Below, in pieces: positions 34,562 through 43,817 of a stretch of DNA of 64,000 nt. The notes beneath the pieces were generated by a model. That model ran no database searches. It saw only the letters and a program-made list of their open reading frames with translations, and had not been told where the DNA came from. The position numbers and the translations under genes were made by a program. The stretch comes from Lachnospiraceae bacterium. Lineage in GTDB: Bacteria > Bacillota > Clostridia > Lachnospirales > Lachnospiraceae. Each line of letters begins with the position of its first letter. Within the stretch, counting starts at the first letter, position 1. The stretch covers positions 1 to 64,000 of the forward strand of contig JAIEFE010000004.1 in the NCBI GenBank assembly GCA_029067085.1. The letters run 5' to 3'.

Positions 34562-37500
34562 TCAACTGTTGGGGTTATTCAGTTCATCCCCCATTTCTTC
34601 CAGAATTTTTGTCAGTTCCTCGGGCATACATGTCTCCCATGCTCGCCTCAATTGACTCTGCTCCGTACCTGCAGTCGTATGTAACAGACGAGCGTAACTA
34701 CCAATCACAATCATTATGTTATGTGTGCTATTTGCATTTTTAAACATTTTGATGGATTTTAAATAAAAATCACCTGCTTGTAGAAAAGTCTGCTGTTCCT
34801 CGGCAATGATGCCCAGTTGATGATAGGTGATGGCCGCATCATGTTCATTGCCTTGTTTTTCGTCTATCGCCAACGACTTTTTGTACCAGACCTCAGCAGT
34901 CGCAAAATTCCGCTGTTCCTGGGCAGCTCTACCCAATCCATAGTAAGTGATGGTCGCATCATGTTCATTGCCTTGTTTTTCCTTAATCGCCAGTGCTTTT
35001 TTGTACCAAGCTTCTGCGGTCGCAAAATCCCGCTGTTCAAAGGCATTATTGCCCAGTTCATGGTAGGTAATGGCCGCGCAATACTCATCGTCTTGTTTTT
35101 CAAAAATCGCCAGCGCCTTTTTGAGCCAGGTTTCGGCGGCCGTAAAATTTCGCTGTTCCCAAGCAATCCTGCCCAGTTGATAGTAGATGATGGCCGCACC
35201 ATGCTCATCGTCTTGTTTTTCAAAAATCGCCAATGCCTTTTTGTATCGGTCTTTGGCGGCTGCAAAATTCCTCTGTTCCTGGGCAATAACGCCCAGTTGA
35301 TGGTAGGTGCTTGCCGCGCCATGCTCATTGCCATGTTTTTCCTTAATCGCCAGCGATTTTTTGTACCAAGCTTCTGCGGTCGCAAAATCCCGCTGTTCAA
35401 AGGCATTATTGCCCAGTTCATGGTAGGTAATGGCCGCACCATGCTCATCGCCTTGTTTTTCGTCTATAGCCAACGCCTTTTTGTACCAAGCTTCTGCAGC
35501 AATAAAATCCTGCTGTTTCTCGGCAATCATGCCCAGATGATGGTAAGTAATGGCCGCACCATGCTCATCGCCTTGTTTTTCGTCTATAGCCAACGCTTTT
35601 TTGAACAAGGTTTCGGCACCCGAAAAATCCCTCTGTTCTTCGGCTATTCTGCCCAGATGATGGTAGGCAGTGGCCGCAACTTCCCAATGATTAGAAGATT
35701 CAGCATTTTGTACCTGTGCCGAATACAGTTTATTCGCTTCTGCAAACCGACGCATTTGTTCCGCATGATACGCAAGACTCTGGGTCAAAGCCAAATAATC
35801 TATATCCATATCTTGGGCTTTGGCCAACCGTCTTGCATAGTAAAAATTCACAAGATTCATCTGGTAGACATTCTGAACTTGATACAGCGACTCATCGATC
35901 AAATCGTCCGCAAGCCTTCCCATAATATCCACAAAACCTTTCTGTATAGACTCCGGGGCTGGCGTCTCCCGCAGCAGGTATCCTCGCAAGGCAGGGTGGA
36001 GCTTGTAGATATTCTTTCCTATATGGGTGCAGAAACCGGCGTCTCCCAGAATATGATAGCATGCATTGACCATATCTGATTCTACAGGACATCCTGCCGC
36101 ATCCAGCATTGCTTTCACATAATCCGTATCTGCGTAAAACTCATGCAAGCCGGTCACCTGCAATATAGGCAGATAACGATCTGTAAGGCTGCTACCAAAT
36201 ACGGAATAAGCAGCCTGCAGCCGTCTCGTGCTCTCGTCCCCCTCTATTCCCTCAAAACAGCTTTCCAGTTCAGCTAGCAGCTGTTTGGCGGAGCAATTTT
36301 GAAGTCGCAACAGGATGGACCGGATAGCTAGTGGATTACCGCACAGCTTATCAAGAATGGCCGCGTAGTTCTCGTCGCTTCGGTCTAGTGTCAGTCCAAG
36401 ATCTCTTACCACAGCATTGCAGTATTCCCAAAGGTCTTCTCCATTTAGGCCGTCCAGGGGAAGCCGGTAGCAGGACTGCATCGGCAGCCAGGCTTCCTCA
36501 CTTCTACTTGTGATCAGCACCTTCGTTTTCCCCGCGCGAAGTCTTTTCAGCAGCTGGGCAAGGATTTCCCGATCCTTTGTGTTTAGCTGCGGCTCAATCT
36601 CCGTCCCCTCAATACCGGAAGCGGATTCAAAGTTGTCCCACACCAGCAGGCAGGGCTTGTCCCGCAGCAGGCTTATCAAGAGATTCTGCTTTTCCCCTGC
36701 CGGCCATGCCAGGGAGGAAGTGCCCACCAGTTCGTCCAGCACCTGGTTGATGACATACTCTGCGGATTGAATTTCTTGGAAGTTAAACCAGAAAACCTCC
36801 CCCCGCAGTCCGCCGGACTGGCTCAGCCAGCGAAGGAACCCTTTTGCCAGGCTGGTCTTGCCAACTCCGGCTTGGCCGTGTATCAGGATTGCCGCCTGGG
36901 GCTGACGAATCATGGTGCCCTCCAACCTCTGGATATCGCGTCCTCTTCCGATAAAATCATAATCACCGTCCACCCTCGCGTCCTCTGGCAGAGTGGAAGT
37001 TTCTTCGCCTGGTTCCTCTGCAGGCCGCAGCTTCGGCAAAACCACGCTCTCAGAAGACATCTGTTGGTACAGCACCGGGACTACCCAATCCTGCAGGGGC
37101 AGCTCCCCAACGATGCAGTCCCGTTTGGGCTGCTGTATCATCTTTCCCCGGCCAGCACGCACCGCCTCAGATACTCTGCCGGTGGAAAACAAACGTTCAT
37201 AAAACGCCGGAACGAACGCTTTTGCGCCACTTACATAGAGAGAGTATCCCATGGCTACCACACTGCGGACACCAGCCCTGAGCAGTCCTGCCGCCACACT
37301 GGCAAAAGGATCCTGCGCCTGGCCATCAATCATGCCAGACTGACAGGCATTCATCACCATGATCGGGATGTTATATTCCGCCAATAGTTGAGCAAGCAGC
37401 CTTGTATCAACAGGGTCAGCTTGGCCGTTTTCTGCTTCAAAAACAAGCTGGCCTTCCGGGGCAGCATACAGGTTTCCGGCAGGCGTGTCCATGACCGCGC

Positions 37501-38206
37501 CGTAGCCGCCATGACCATCAAAATGGACAATATGGTAATGGCCAGGATGGTCGTAAAGCATCTTCCTCAGCTGCTCAAAGGTGGGCGGCCGCAGGATGTC
37601 CACAGTGATCGGCAGGCTGTTTGTGTTGATATAGCCCATCAAGCTGTTGGCCAGTACGTTATAATTTACATCGTTTTCTCCGTAAGGCCTGGGGATGACA
37701 TACAGAATATGGATGGCGTCTTGGTCCAAAGTGGCTGGCAGGGGTGGCGGATCACCGATACTGGAGAGTTGCCGGTCAATACAGCAACGCAGAGCTAGCC
37801 AGCCGTCGTCCCCGCTATACAGAGCTTCCCATGGCCAAGACATGATCTCGGGCGAATCACTTGTGATCTTTATACGGAAACCTTCAAAATTCTGCCTCTT
37901 TGCATCCTGATACCAGTCCCGAGCGTATTCAGTAAACAGCGTGTTAAATATCGAAGCGCCCCATACCTGCATAGTCTTTGCGATACACTCTGCCAATTGA
38001 TGATATACTCCAAATGGGATTTGCAGATAGTCTTCCAGATACCAGCGCAGTTCAGGAAGAAATTTCTTTGCAGGATGTCCTTCCACAGGAAACTTTGCGG
38101 GATCTGGCAGAGCCACCGCCGCAGTGTGCTTCATATCCATGCTGCGTATCACCTCAAACATAACACTGCCGTTCTGATTGCCAATATGATGAATCTGAAG
38201 TTCCAT
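34562..38206 (-). CDS. CHAT protease-STAND NTPase-TPR protein (copy 1)
   Basis: 1214 residues from MELQIHHIGN (AAAGGAGG upstream). The domain order and key residues match copy 2: CHAT dyad in HFDGHGG and NACQSG, FIGRGRD linker, Walker A HGQAGVGKTS, Walker B CLLVWDNFE, LITSRSEEAW, then eight TPRs in place of nine. The 40-residue difference is exactly one TPR. The N-terminal CHAT/NTPase parts are nearly identical between copies, while the repeats differ most, which would fit selection on the sensing surface (inference). The protein is cytoplasmic, with no signal or membrane segments. Confidence 0.9.
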   Translation of the reverse strand: MELQIHHIGNQNGSVMFEVIRSMDMKHTAAVALPDPAKFPVEGHPAKKFLPELRWYLEDYLQIPFGVYHQLAECIAKTMQVWGASIFNTLFTEYARDWYQDAKRQNFEGFRIKITSDSPEIMSWPWEALYSGDDGWLALRCCIDRQLSSIGDPPPLPATLDQDAIHILYVIPRPYGENDVNYNVLANSLMGYINTNSLPITVDILRPPTFEQLRKMLYDHPGHYHIVHFDGHGGYGAVMDTPAGNLYAAPEGQLVFEAENGQADPVDTRLLAQLLAEYNIPIMVMNACQSGMIDGQAQDPFASVAAGLLRAGVRSVVAMGYSLYVSGAKAFVPAFYERLFSTGRVSEAVRAGRGKMIQQPKRDCIVGELPLQDWVVPVLYQQMSSESVVLPKLRPAEEPGEETSTLPEDARVDGDYDFIGRGRDIQRLEGTMIRQPQAAILIHGQAGVGKTSLAKGFLRWLSQSGGLRGEVFWFNFQEIQSAEYVINQVLDELVGTSSLAWPAGEKQNLLISLLRDKPCLLVWDNFESASGIEGTEIEPQLNTKDREILAQLLKRLRAGKTKVLITSRSEEAWLPMQSCYRLPLDGLNGEDLWEYCNAVVRDLGLTLDRSDENYAAILDKLCGNPLAIRSILLRLQNCSAKQLLAELESCFEGIEGDESTRRLQAAYSVFGSSLTDRYLPILQVTGLHEFYADTDYVKAMLDAAGCPVESDMVNACYHILGDAGFCTHIGKNIYKLHPALRGYLLRETPAPESIQKGFVDIMGRLADDLIDESLYQVQNVYQMNLVNFYYARRLAKAQDMDIDYLALTQSLAYHAEQMRRFAEANKLYSAQVQNAESSNHWEVAATAYHHLGRIAEEQRDFSGAETLFKKALAIDEKQGDEHGAAITYHHLGMIAEKQQDFIAAEAWYKKALAIDEKQGDEHGAAITYHELGNNAFEQRDFATAEAWYKKSLAIKEKHGNEHGAASTYHQLGVIAQEQRNFAAAKDRYKKALAIFEKQDDEHGAAIIYYQLGRIAWEQRNFTAAETWLKKALAIFEKQDDEYCAAITYHELGNNAFEQRDFATAEAWYKKALAIKEKQGNEHDATITYYGLGRAAQEQRNFATAEVWYKKSLAIDEKQGNEHDAAITYHQLGIIAEEQQTFLQAGDFYLKSIKMFKNANSTHNIMIVIGSYARLLHTTAGTEQSQLRRAWETCMPEELTKILEEMGDELNNPNS

Positions 38207-38260
38207 AGGAATACCCTCCTTTGTAATCGAGATTAATAGCGAATACAACCCATAGTCTCA

Positions 38261-38290
38261 ATTATACTATACTCTATTTGTTTCAGATAA
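38261..38290 (-). promoter_or_regulatory. promoter-like region before CHAT copy 1
   Basis: TATAAT (38266-38261, minus strand) with a weak TTATCT upstream, in a block nearly identical to the one before copy 2. Confidence 0.45.
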
Positions 38291-38438
38291 GCCAACTGAA
38301 ATATCCTTTCTTTATCAAGATTTCCACCCTTAACCTGTCCATCTCTCCCACGCTCTCCTTTTTTTCCCTGATTTTTTCCTATCCCAGCTTCTGCGATCCC
38401 CACTACCACTTACCTTATTACTTATATACTTCCAAATT

Positions 38439-39590
38439 TTATTTCCTGTGCTCTCCCAACTTTAATTGATCAAGTGCTTTCTCTTTCATCTGGTCTGATA
38501 CATGCGTATAAATGTCCATGCTCGTGGTAATTGTCGAATGTCCCAACAATTCCTGTACCAGCTTCATAGAGACGTCGGATTCAATCAGAAGCGTCGCAAA
38601 TGTATGTCGCAGATCATGAAACCGCACATCTGTAATGTGATATTTCTGTAAAAACTGATGATACTTATCCATAAACTCTCTTTGATAAAGATAATTCCCT
38701 CTTTCATCTGTAAAAACCAGCCCCTGATCCAGATATTGTTCCCCCTGTGATGCCTTTAGAATCTCCTGTCTCTTTTTTTGCTCCACCAAAGCAGTATAGA
38801 CCTCATCAAGCATTGGAATCATCCTGATACTTTTCTTTGTTTTAGGTTCTAAAATCTTATATGACACGCGATAACGTCCATCTTCTCCCGGTTGCTCATC
38901 ATACACACGGCATAAGCTGTTTTTTACATATATCTTTCGCTCGTTGAAATCTACATTTTCCCACTTTAATGCCATGACCTCTCCTTTCCGCATTCCGGTG
39001 TATACCGTTGTGACAACGATAGGATACAGTTCTTCTCCCTTTGCTTCGACTACAATCCTTTCAACCTCTTCTCTGGTAAGCACCTTTGCTTCATACCTCT
39101 CCTTTGGAGGGAGCGTAGTAAAAATATTGGGGTTCTCAGGGATCATTTTAAGCTTAAATGCCCTATCCAATGCGCTGTTAAAGATTACTTCAATCGAACG
39201 GACATATTTGCTGCTGTAGCCCTCTTTGAGCTTTTCATTATAATACTGCTGCAAATTGGCAGCCTTTACATTCTCCAGTTTTGTCATTCCCAGCTGCGTA
39301 TTCAGGATATGCTTACGATATCTGAGCATATATGAATTATAAGTTGTTACCTTTAACTCATTCTTCTTATAATTCTGCAAAAACTCCAATATCCATTCTT
39401 GAAACAGATAGGGCTTACCCTTTATAGTTCTGCCCGCCTGCTTTTCTTTCAATTTCCGTTTTACCTCACTCTGCGTCTTCCCATATACAAAATGACGGCT
39501 AAATTGCTCATCAAAATATGCTCCGCACCATCTTCCGTCTTTTCTCTTAAAAATCGTTCCCTCTCCATTACTCCTTTTTCCCATTTTCAT
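38439..39590 (-). CDS. tyrosine-type site-specific integrase
   Basis: About 383 residues with an N-terminal AP2-like arm-binding region (GEGTIFKRKDGRWCGAYFDEQ), a SAM-like core-binding domain and a catalytic domain holding the R-H-R-H-Y set: TGMRKGEVMALKW, HDLRHTFATLL, ELLGHSTITTSMDIYTHV. It integrates the element into the tRNA-Leu 3' end. I place the start at 39590 (AAGGAG just upstream); ATG 39584 is also possible, and a longer frame from 39761 would overlap the excisionase. Related to Tn916-type integrases. Confidence 0.92.
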   Translation of the reverse strand: MKMGKRSNGEGTIFKRKDGRWCGAYFDEQFSRHFVYGKTQSEVKRKLKEKQAGRTIKGKPYLFQEWILEFLQNYKKNELKVTTYNSYMLRYRKHILNTQLGMTKLENVKAANLQQYYNEKLKEGYSSKYVRSIEVIFNSALDRAFKLKMIPENPNIFTTLPPKERYEAKVLTREEVERIVVEAKGEELYPIVVTTVYTGMRKGEVMALKWENVDFNERKIYVKNSLCRVYDEQPGEDGRYRVSYKILEPKTKKSIRMIPMLDEVYTALVEQKKRQEILKASQGEQYLDQGLVFTDERGNYLYQREFMDKYHQFLQKYHITDVRFHDLRHTFATLLIESDVSMKLVQELLGHSTITTSMDIYTHVSDQMKEKALDQLKLGEHRK

Positions 39591-39648
39591 ACTCTCCTTC
39601 CCAATTAAAAAAGAGCCACATTCCTGTAGCTCTTTTCCCATAATCCGC

Positions 39649-39822
39649 TTATTTTTCTTTTCTTCCGTTGATCCACTCGGTAAATTTTTCTTTCGGAACG
39701 AGACGTTTCTTTCCCAACTCCAGTGCTGGAATCGTTCCATTCCTGACCAATTCATAGGCATAACTTCTGCTAATCCCTAGCAATTCTGCCACTTCTTGAA
39801 TTGAATACACCAATTTTTCCAT
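39649..39822 (-). CDS. excisionase (Xis-type helix-turn-helix)
   Basis: 57 residues: MEKLVYSIQEVAELLGISRS, then AYELVRNGTIPALELGKKRLV is the winged-helix DNA-binding fold of excisionases that bend att DNA and favour excision. It lies 58 bases upstream of the integrase on the same strand. Start 39822 has GAGGTG 8 bases upstream and fits the family better than the longer frame at 39843. Confidence 0.85.
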   Translation of the reverse strand: MEKLVYSIQEVAELLGISRSYAYELVRNGTIPALELGKKRLVPKEKFTEWINGRKEK

Positions 39823-39894
39823 ATTTTTCACCTCGCTTATCAAATTTCCATTGATTCCAATAAATTACCATTTCGTTATAAGCAAGGTATTGTT

Positions 39895-41694
39895 TTACTG
39901 TTCGGCACGTCTGAAAACATACTGACATTGTTTTTCACCGTCCTTACGCTTTTCCACTCTGTATGGAAGCTTACAATTTTCCCTCAAATAATCCATATTT
40001 TTATCTGAAATAGGGCGATCATTCTTTTTCAGATTCATTTCTACTGTATCTTTATCACTGGTGTCCTTATCACTACTATCTTGACATAAATGAACCAATA
40101 AACGCAGGTCATCACTAACCATATTCTTTAAATCAACTGCTTCCATCTTAGTCATAGCAGTATCAATAACTTTATCTATCACTTCGCAAACTGCCTGCCT
40201 AATCCTTGTCTCCTCTGTAATCTTGCTCTGATCAATTATACCCTTAATTTCTTTTTCATCTTTTCCGAGCCACTGCAGTTGCTCTCTTAGAATGGCATCC
40301 TCTCCTTCACAGTTAAATTTCTCTATGATGTCATTATAAAAATCTTTTAATTTATCCATTTGTTTCACTGATAAGAGATTTAAGTATAAATATCCTTCTT
40401 TAGCATAAAATGCCATCCTTATCTTATCATACGCACCCTCTTCATTTATAAGACGCTTCAATAGCCGTTTATGCTGCTTCTTTACAAAACATTCTTCATT
40501 ATCATTTGATTTTACCCAATTTATTTGTCCGGAATAATCACTATCTATTATATTTGTTTCTTCCTCTTTCAGATGCTTCTTATAATCTAACGCCACTTGC
40601 TCCTTTCTTATTAATTGATCCCGTCTGCGGTCAAAATGCTCTTTTTCCCACTTAAAGATATATAAATTTACTTGGTTTCCATCCTCTCTTTTCCTACCTA
40701 GCATCTGTATAAACTCCGTTTCATTGTCAGCAAAAACAATCACATTATTCAACCGCTCATCTTTCAGGTTAATACCATTATCCATGACCGATGTCGCAAT
40801 CAAGATCCTTGCCGATTGCACATTATCCTTCTTTATAACCTGCACTTCTTCTTCCGGATCTCCTCCTTCCCTTCTATAACCTGAAGAAAGGAAAACCACA
40901 TCTTTCTTATATTCTTTACAGTCCTCATCTGTTTCTTTCTGGCTCCTACATAATTCACGAAATCTCTTTTTAATCTTTTTGCACAGTTCTTTACCAAAAG
41001 GAATACTGTCAACAAAGATCAGCCACTTCGCATTACCATCGCATACCAAGTCAATAACCCGCTCTCTTGTTGTAATAATATTGACATTTAGATAATCATA
41101 GCAACGCTCCAGTGTATACTCCAAAGGTTTTTTAAGAAAATACTGTTGAAACTCTGTATAAACCGATTGTAATTTGTAAATCTCTGTACACTGATGCTGT
41201 GCTTTCACATCCTGCTCATAAATATATTCTCTTATATTTTCAATAGTTGCTGACATAAAGACTCTGATTCTTTTATAAAACTTATCCTGTATCCATTGAA
41301 ATGAGAGACATGTATTCGTATTATAGTTAGAATCTGCTAGGAAGTAATGACATTCATCACAGACAACATAGTTATGCTCATTCGCCATTTCACTCAGTTC
41401 TTTTTCCTTTTTATCCAAAATATAGTTTTCTATTGTCTGGTACAATTCAATCTGTACCCTCCAACTAACATCCGATGGAAGTAAGGAAAGTTCCCGATTC
41501 AACTGCTCTTTTAATATGGTGCGATTTACCAGATATAAAATTCTCTGATTTGTCTGTTTCACATAAGGTAATAGTTTGTGAAGAACAAAATAAGTTTTAC
41601 CCGAGCCAGTAGGTGCCGATATAAAAACTTTGGAAAGTGGTCCCCACTGCATGTACTCATTACCTATTTTTTCTGTAACAGTTATTTTTTCCAT
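39895..41694 (-). CDS. DEAD/DEAH-type superfamily 2 helicase
   Basis: 599 residues. Motif I SAPTGSGKTYF, motif II DECH, motif III SATIEN and the C-terminal motif VI QMLGRKRED place it in SF2. The C-terminal ~200 residues are a charged helical region with no nuclease motif. It is the gene closest to attR, next to excisionase and integrase. Start 41694 has AGGAG upstream; 41712 is less likely. Roles in element replication, processing or defence are all possible. Confidence 0.82.
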   Translation of the reverse strand: MEKITVTEKIGNEYMQWGPLSKVFISAPTGSGKTYFVLHKLLPYVKQTNQRILYLVNRTILKEQLNRELSLLPSDVSWRVQIELYQTIENYILDKKEKELSEMANEHNYVVCDECHYFLADSNYNTNTCLSFQWIQDKFYKRIRVFMSATIENIREYIYEQDVKAQHQCTEIYKLQSVYTEFQQYFLKKPLEYTLERCYDYLNVNIITTRERVIDLVCDGNAKWLIFVDSIPFGKELCKKIKKRFRELCRSQKETDEDCKEYKKDVVFLSSGYRREGGDPEEEVQVIKKDNVQSARILIATSVMDNGINLKDERLNNVIVFADNETEFIQMLGRKREDGNQVNLYIFKWEKEHFDRRRDQLIRKEQVALDYKKHLKEEETNIIDSDYSGQINWVKSNDNEECFVKKQHKRLLKRLINEEGAYDKIRMAFYAKEGYLYLNLLSVKQMDKLKDFYNDIIEKFNCEGEDAILREQLQWLGKDEKEIKGIIDQSKITEETRIRQAVCEVIDKVIDTAMTKMEAVDLKNMVSDDLRLLVHLCQDSSDKDTSDKDTVEMNLKKNDRPISDKNMDYLRENCKLPYRVEKRKDGEKQCQYVFRRAEQ

Positions 41695-41931
41695 CCTGAT
41701 CTCTCTCCTCATTTACCAACGCATACTGGAATTGAAATATTTTAGAGCGTTCCATTTTCCATTCAAGAAATCCCGTGTTTATGCCGATTTTAATACCCTG
41801 CTTTTCCTCAATGGAAGAGACTTCCACAGCCCTTTTCCATTCTTTTTTCCATTTTACAACAACATTTCTACACTGTAAATTCCTGTGCCTTCGATATGTA
41901 CAACGATATGCTCACCACTTAAATCTTTGCC

Positions 41932-41956
41932 GTTGATGTCAGCGTTGATGTCAAAA
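41932..41956. repeat. arm-type integrase binding repeats, right end
   Basis: Two copies of GTTGATGTCA 12 bases apart, ending TCAAAA; one base differs from the left copy at 19697-19721. Confidence 0.55.
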
Positions 41957-41965
41957 CACAAAAAC

Positions 41966-42004
41966 AAGGGCTTCCAAGACACCTAAAATGTCTCGAAAGC
42001 CCTT
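41966..42004 (-). terminator. tRNA-Leu terminator carried by the element
   Basis: AAGGGCTT...AGACA pairs with TGTCT...AAAGCCCTT in a long stem. On the minus strand it follows the tRNA directly and runs into TTGTTTTTGTGTTTTG, so the element supplies its own terminator when integrated. Confidence 0.65.
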
Positions 42005-42009
42005 TTTTA

Positions 42010-42089
<80 letters not shown>

Positions 42090-42209
42090 CTATTCTACAG
42101 TCTAAAACAGATGTGACACACATGTCACTTCTATTCCACCCGCCCATGTATCATATCATTTTCCATAAATCCTGTCAACGACTCGCGCCGACGTTATCTG
42201 CATATCTCC

Positions 42210-43595
42210 TCAGGTCTGTCCGGGCATTTCCTGTATGTTTTCTCCGATATGCCGGATCACCTTCCTGTTGGTTCGAATCAGGAAGAACACCGTCATGCCC
42301 AAAGACACCAGTTCTGCGATAGGAAACGACCACCACACATAATCCACATTCCCGGCCAGAGACAGAAGATAAGCCGAGGGAAGCAGCACTACGAGCTGTC
42401 TGGCTATGGAGATGATCATACTGTAGACCGCATTGCCGAGCGCCTGAAAAGAGGTGCCGCACACAATGCTGAAGCCGGCCATCAGAAAACAGAGGCTGAT
42501 GGTCCGCAGCGCCGGAACACCGATCGAGAGCATCTCCTCCGAAGCCTCAAAAAAGCCCAGCAGAATATGCGGAACGCTCTGGAAGAGCGCCACACCGACC
42601 GCCATGATCCCCACCGCATAATAGATGCCGCACTTCAGCGCCTGCACAAAGCGGTCTCTTCTTCCCGCACCGTAATTGTAGGCGAGGATTGGTACCAGAC
42701 CATTGTTCAACCCAAACACCGGCATAAAGATAAAGCTCTGCAGCTTGAAGTATACGCCGAATACCGCCGTCGCCGTGGATGTGAAGGATATCAGGATCCG
42801 ATTCATGCCGTAAGTCATTACCGAACCGATAGCCTGCATGATCATAGACGGCACACCGATCTTATAGATCAGCCCCACGATCTCCCAGTCCGGGCGTAAT
42901 TTCTTTATGGATAAATGGATATCTTCATTTTTCCGAAGGTTAATGAAAAAAGCCAGTGTTCCCGCTATGATCTGCCCCGTCACCGTCGCCACCGCCGCGC
43001 CTGTCACGCCCATTTTGGGAAATCCGAACAGACCAAAGATAAAGATGGGGTCCAGAATGATATTGATGATCGCACCCGTTCCCTGCGTGATCATGATATA
43101 GAAAGTACGGCCCGTAGATTGTAAAAGCCGCTCAAATACAAACTGCGCAAACAATCCAAAAGAGCAGCAGCACGCGACACTCAAATATTCCACGCCATAC
43201 TGCACGATCTGGGTGTCATCCGTCTGACTTAAATAAAATGCCCGCGTCGCAAAAAGCCCCACCAAAAGAAAGAGCAGATAGCTTACCGCCATCAAAACGA
43301 TGCCGCTGCCCGCCGCACCTTCCGCTTTCTCCTGCTCCTTCTCCCCCAATGCCTTGGAGAGAACAGCGTTGATACCGACACAGGTGCCGCCCGCTACGGC
43401 GATCATCAATGTCTGGATCGGGAAAGCAAGTGACACGGCTGTCAGTGCATTCTCGTTGATGCGGGAGACAAAGATAGAGTCCACCACATTATAGAGCGCC
43501 TGCACCAGCATGGATATCATCATGGGAAGCGACATGGTGATCAACAGCTTATTGACCGGCATCGTGCCCATTTTATTTTCTTTTGTCTGTTCCAT
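42210..43595 (-). CDS. MATE-family efflux transporter
   Basis: 461 residues, twelve membrane segments in two MatE repeats (KLLITMSLPMMISMLVQALY; MPVFGLNNGLVPILAYNYGAG). The family exports cationic drugs or metabolites by ion antiport. It belongs to the DinF/NorM-like group and is distinct from the MATE gene at 16.5 kb. Strong GGAGG site 6 bases before the start. Before the element inserted, this gene would have lain next to the lipase, separated only by tRNA-Leu. Confidence 0.9.
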   Translation of the reverse strand: MEQTKENKMGTMPVNKLLITMSLPMMISMLVQALYNVVDSIFVSRINENALTAVSLAFPIQTLMIAVAGGTCVGINAVLSKALGEKEQEKAEGAAGSGIVLMAVSYLLFLLVGLFATRAFYLSQTDDTQIVQYGVEYLSVACCCSFGLFAQFVFERLLQSTGRTFYIMITQGTGAIINIILDPIFIFGLFGFPKMGVTGAAVATVTGQIIAGTLAFFINLRKNEDIHLSIKKLRPDWEIVGLIYKIGVPSMIMQAIGSVMTYGMNRILISFTSTATAVFGVYFKLQSFIFMPVFGLNNGLVPILAYNYGAGRRDRFVQALKCGIYYAVGIMAVGVALFQSVPHILLGFFEASEEMLSIGVPALRTISLCFLMAGFSIVCGTSFQALGNAVYSMIISIARQLVVLLPSAYLLSLAGNVDYVWWSFPIAELVSLGMTVFFLIRTNRKVIRHIGENIQEMPGQT

Positions 43596-43692
43596 AGCAG
43601 CCTCCGCAATCTTCTTAAACTATTTACTCTGTCGCAATATCTTAATGATTAAAAAACGCCGCACATGGCGACGGTTACAAAAATCCTTTAAA

Positions 43693-43817
43693 TGAACCAC
43701 GGGGGATTTCGCTCTGGGGTTCGAATCCCCAATTTACATTCAGGATTGCTTTAATGAACCACGGGGGATTTCGCCCTGGGGGTTCGAATCCCCAATTTAC
43801 ACTCAGAATTTCTTTAA
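43693..43817. repeat. two tandem partial copies of the tRNA-Lys 3' end
   Basis: TGAACCACGGGGGATT occurs at 43693, 43755 and 43818; the last is the real tRNA-Lys 3' end. The first two are followed by a TTCGAATC stretch in the opposite T-arm orientation, giving a ~62-bp unit repeated twice. They look like attachment scars or duplicated tRNA fragments. Confidence 0.6.

Larger units (their letters stand above)
19510..42009. mobile_element. 22.5-kb integrative mobilizable element in tRNA-Leu(UAG)
   Basis: A 49-bp perfect direct repeat (19510-19558 and 42010-42058, offset exactly 22,500) marks the two attachment sites; the intact tRNA is at the right. Integrase and excisionase genes lie near the right end, as is usual for tRNA-targeted elements. 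Relaxase, a MobC-like protein and a hairpin-rich oriT candidate are present, but no coupling protein or type IV secretion genes, so it should need a helper to transfer. Cargo: recombination genes, a GTPase/WYL operon and tandem CHAT-STAND-TPR genes. Confidence 0.88.

Noticed and set aside
30929-35720. CRISPR-like or satellite repeat array suggested by ~120-base periodic DNA
   Set aside because: The period is 120 bases, in frame with 40-residue TPRs of the CHAT proteins; repeats are degenerate and coding, without spacers.
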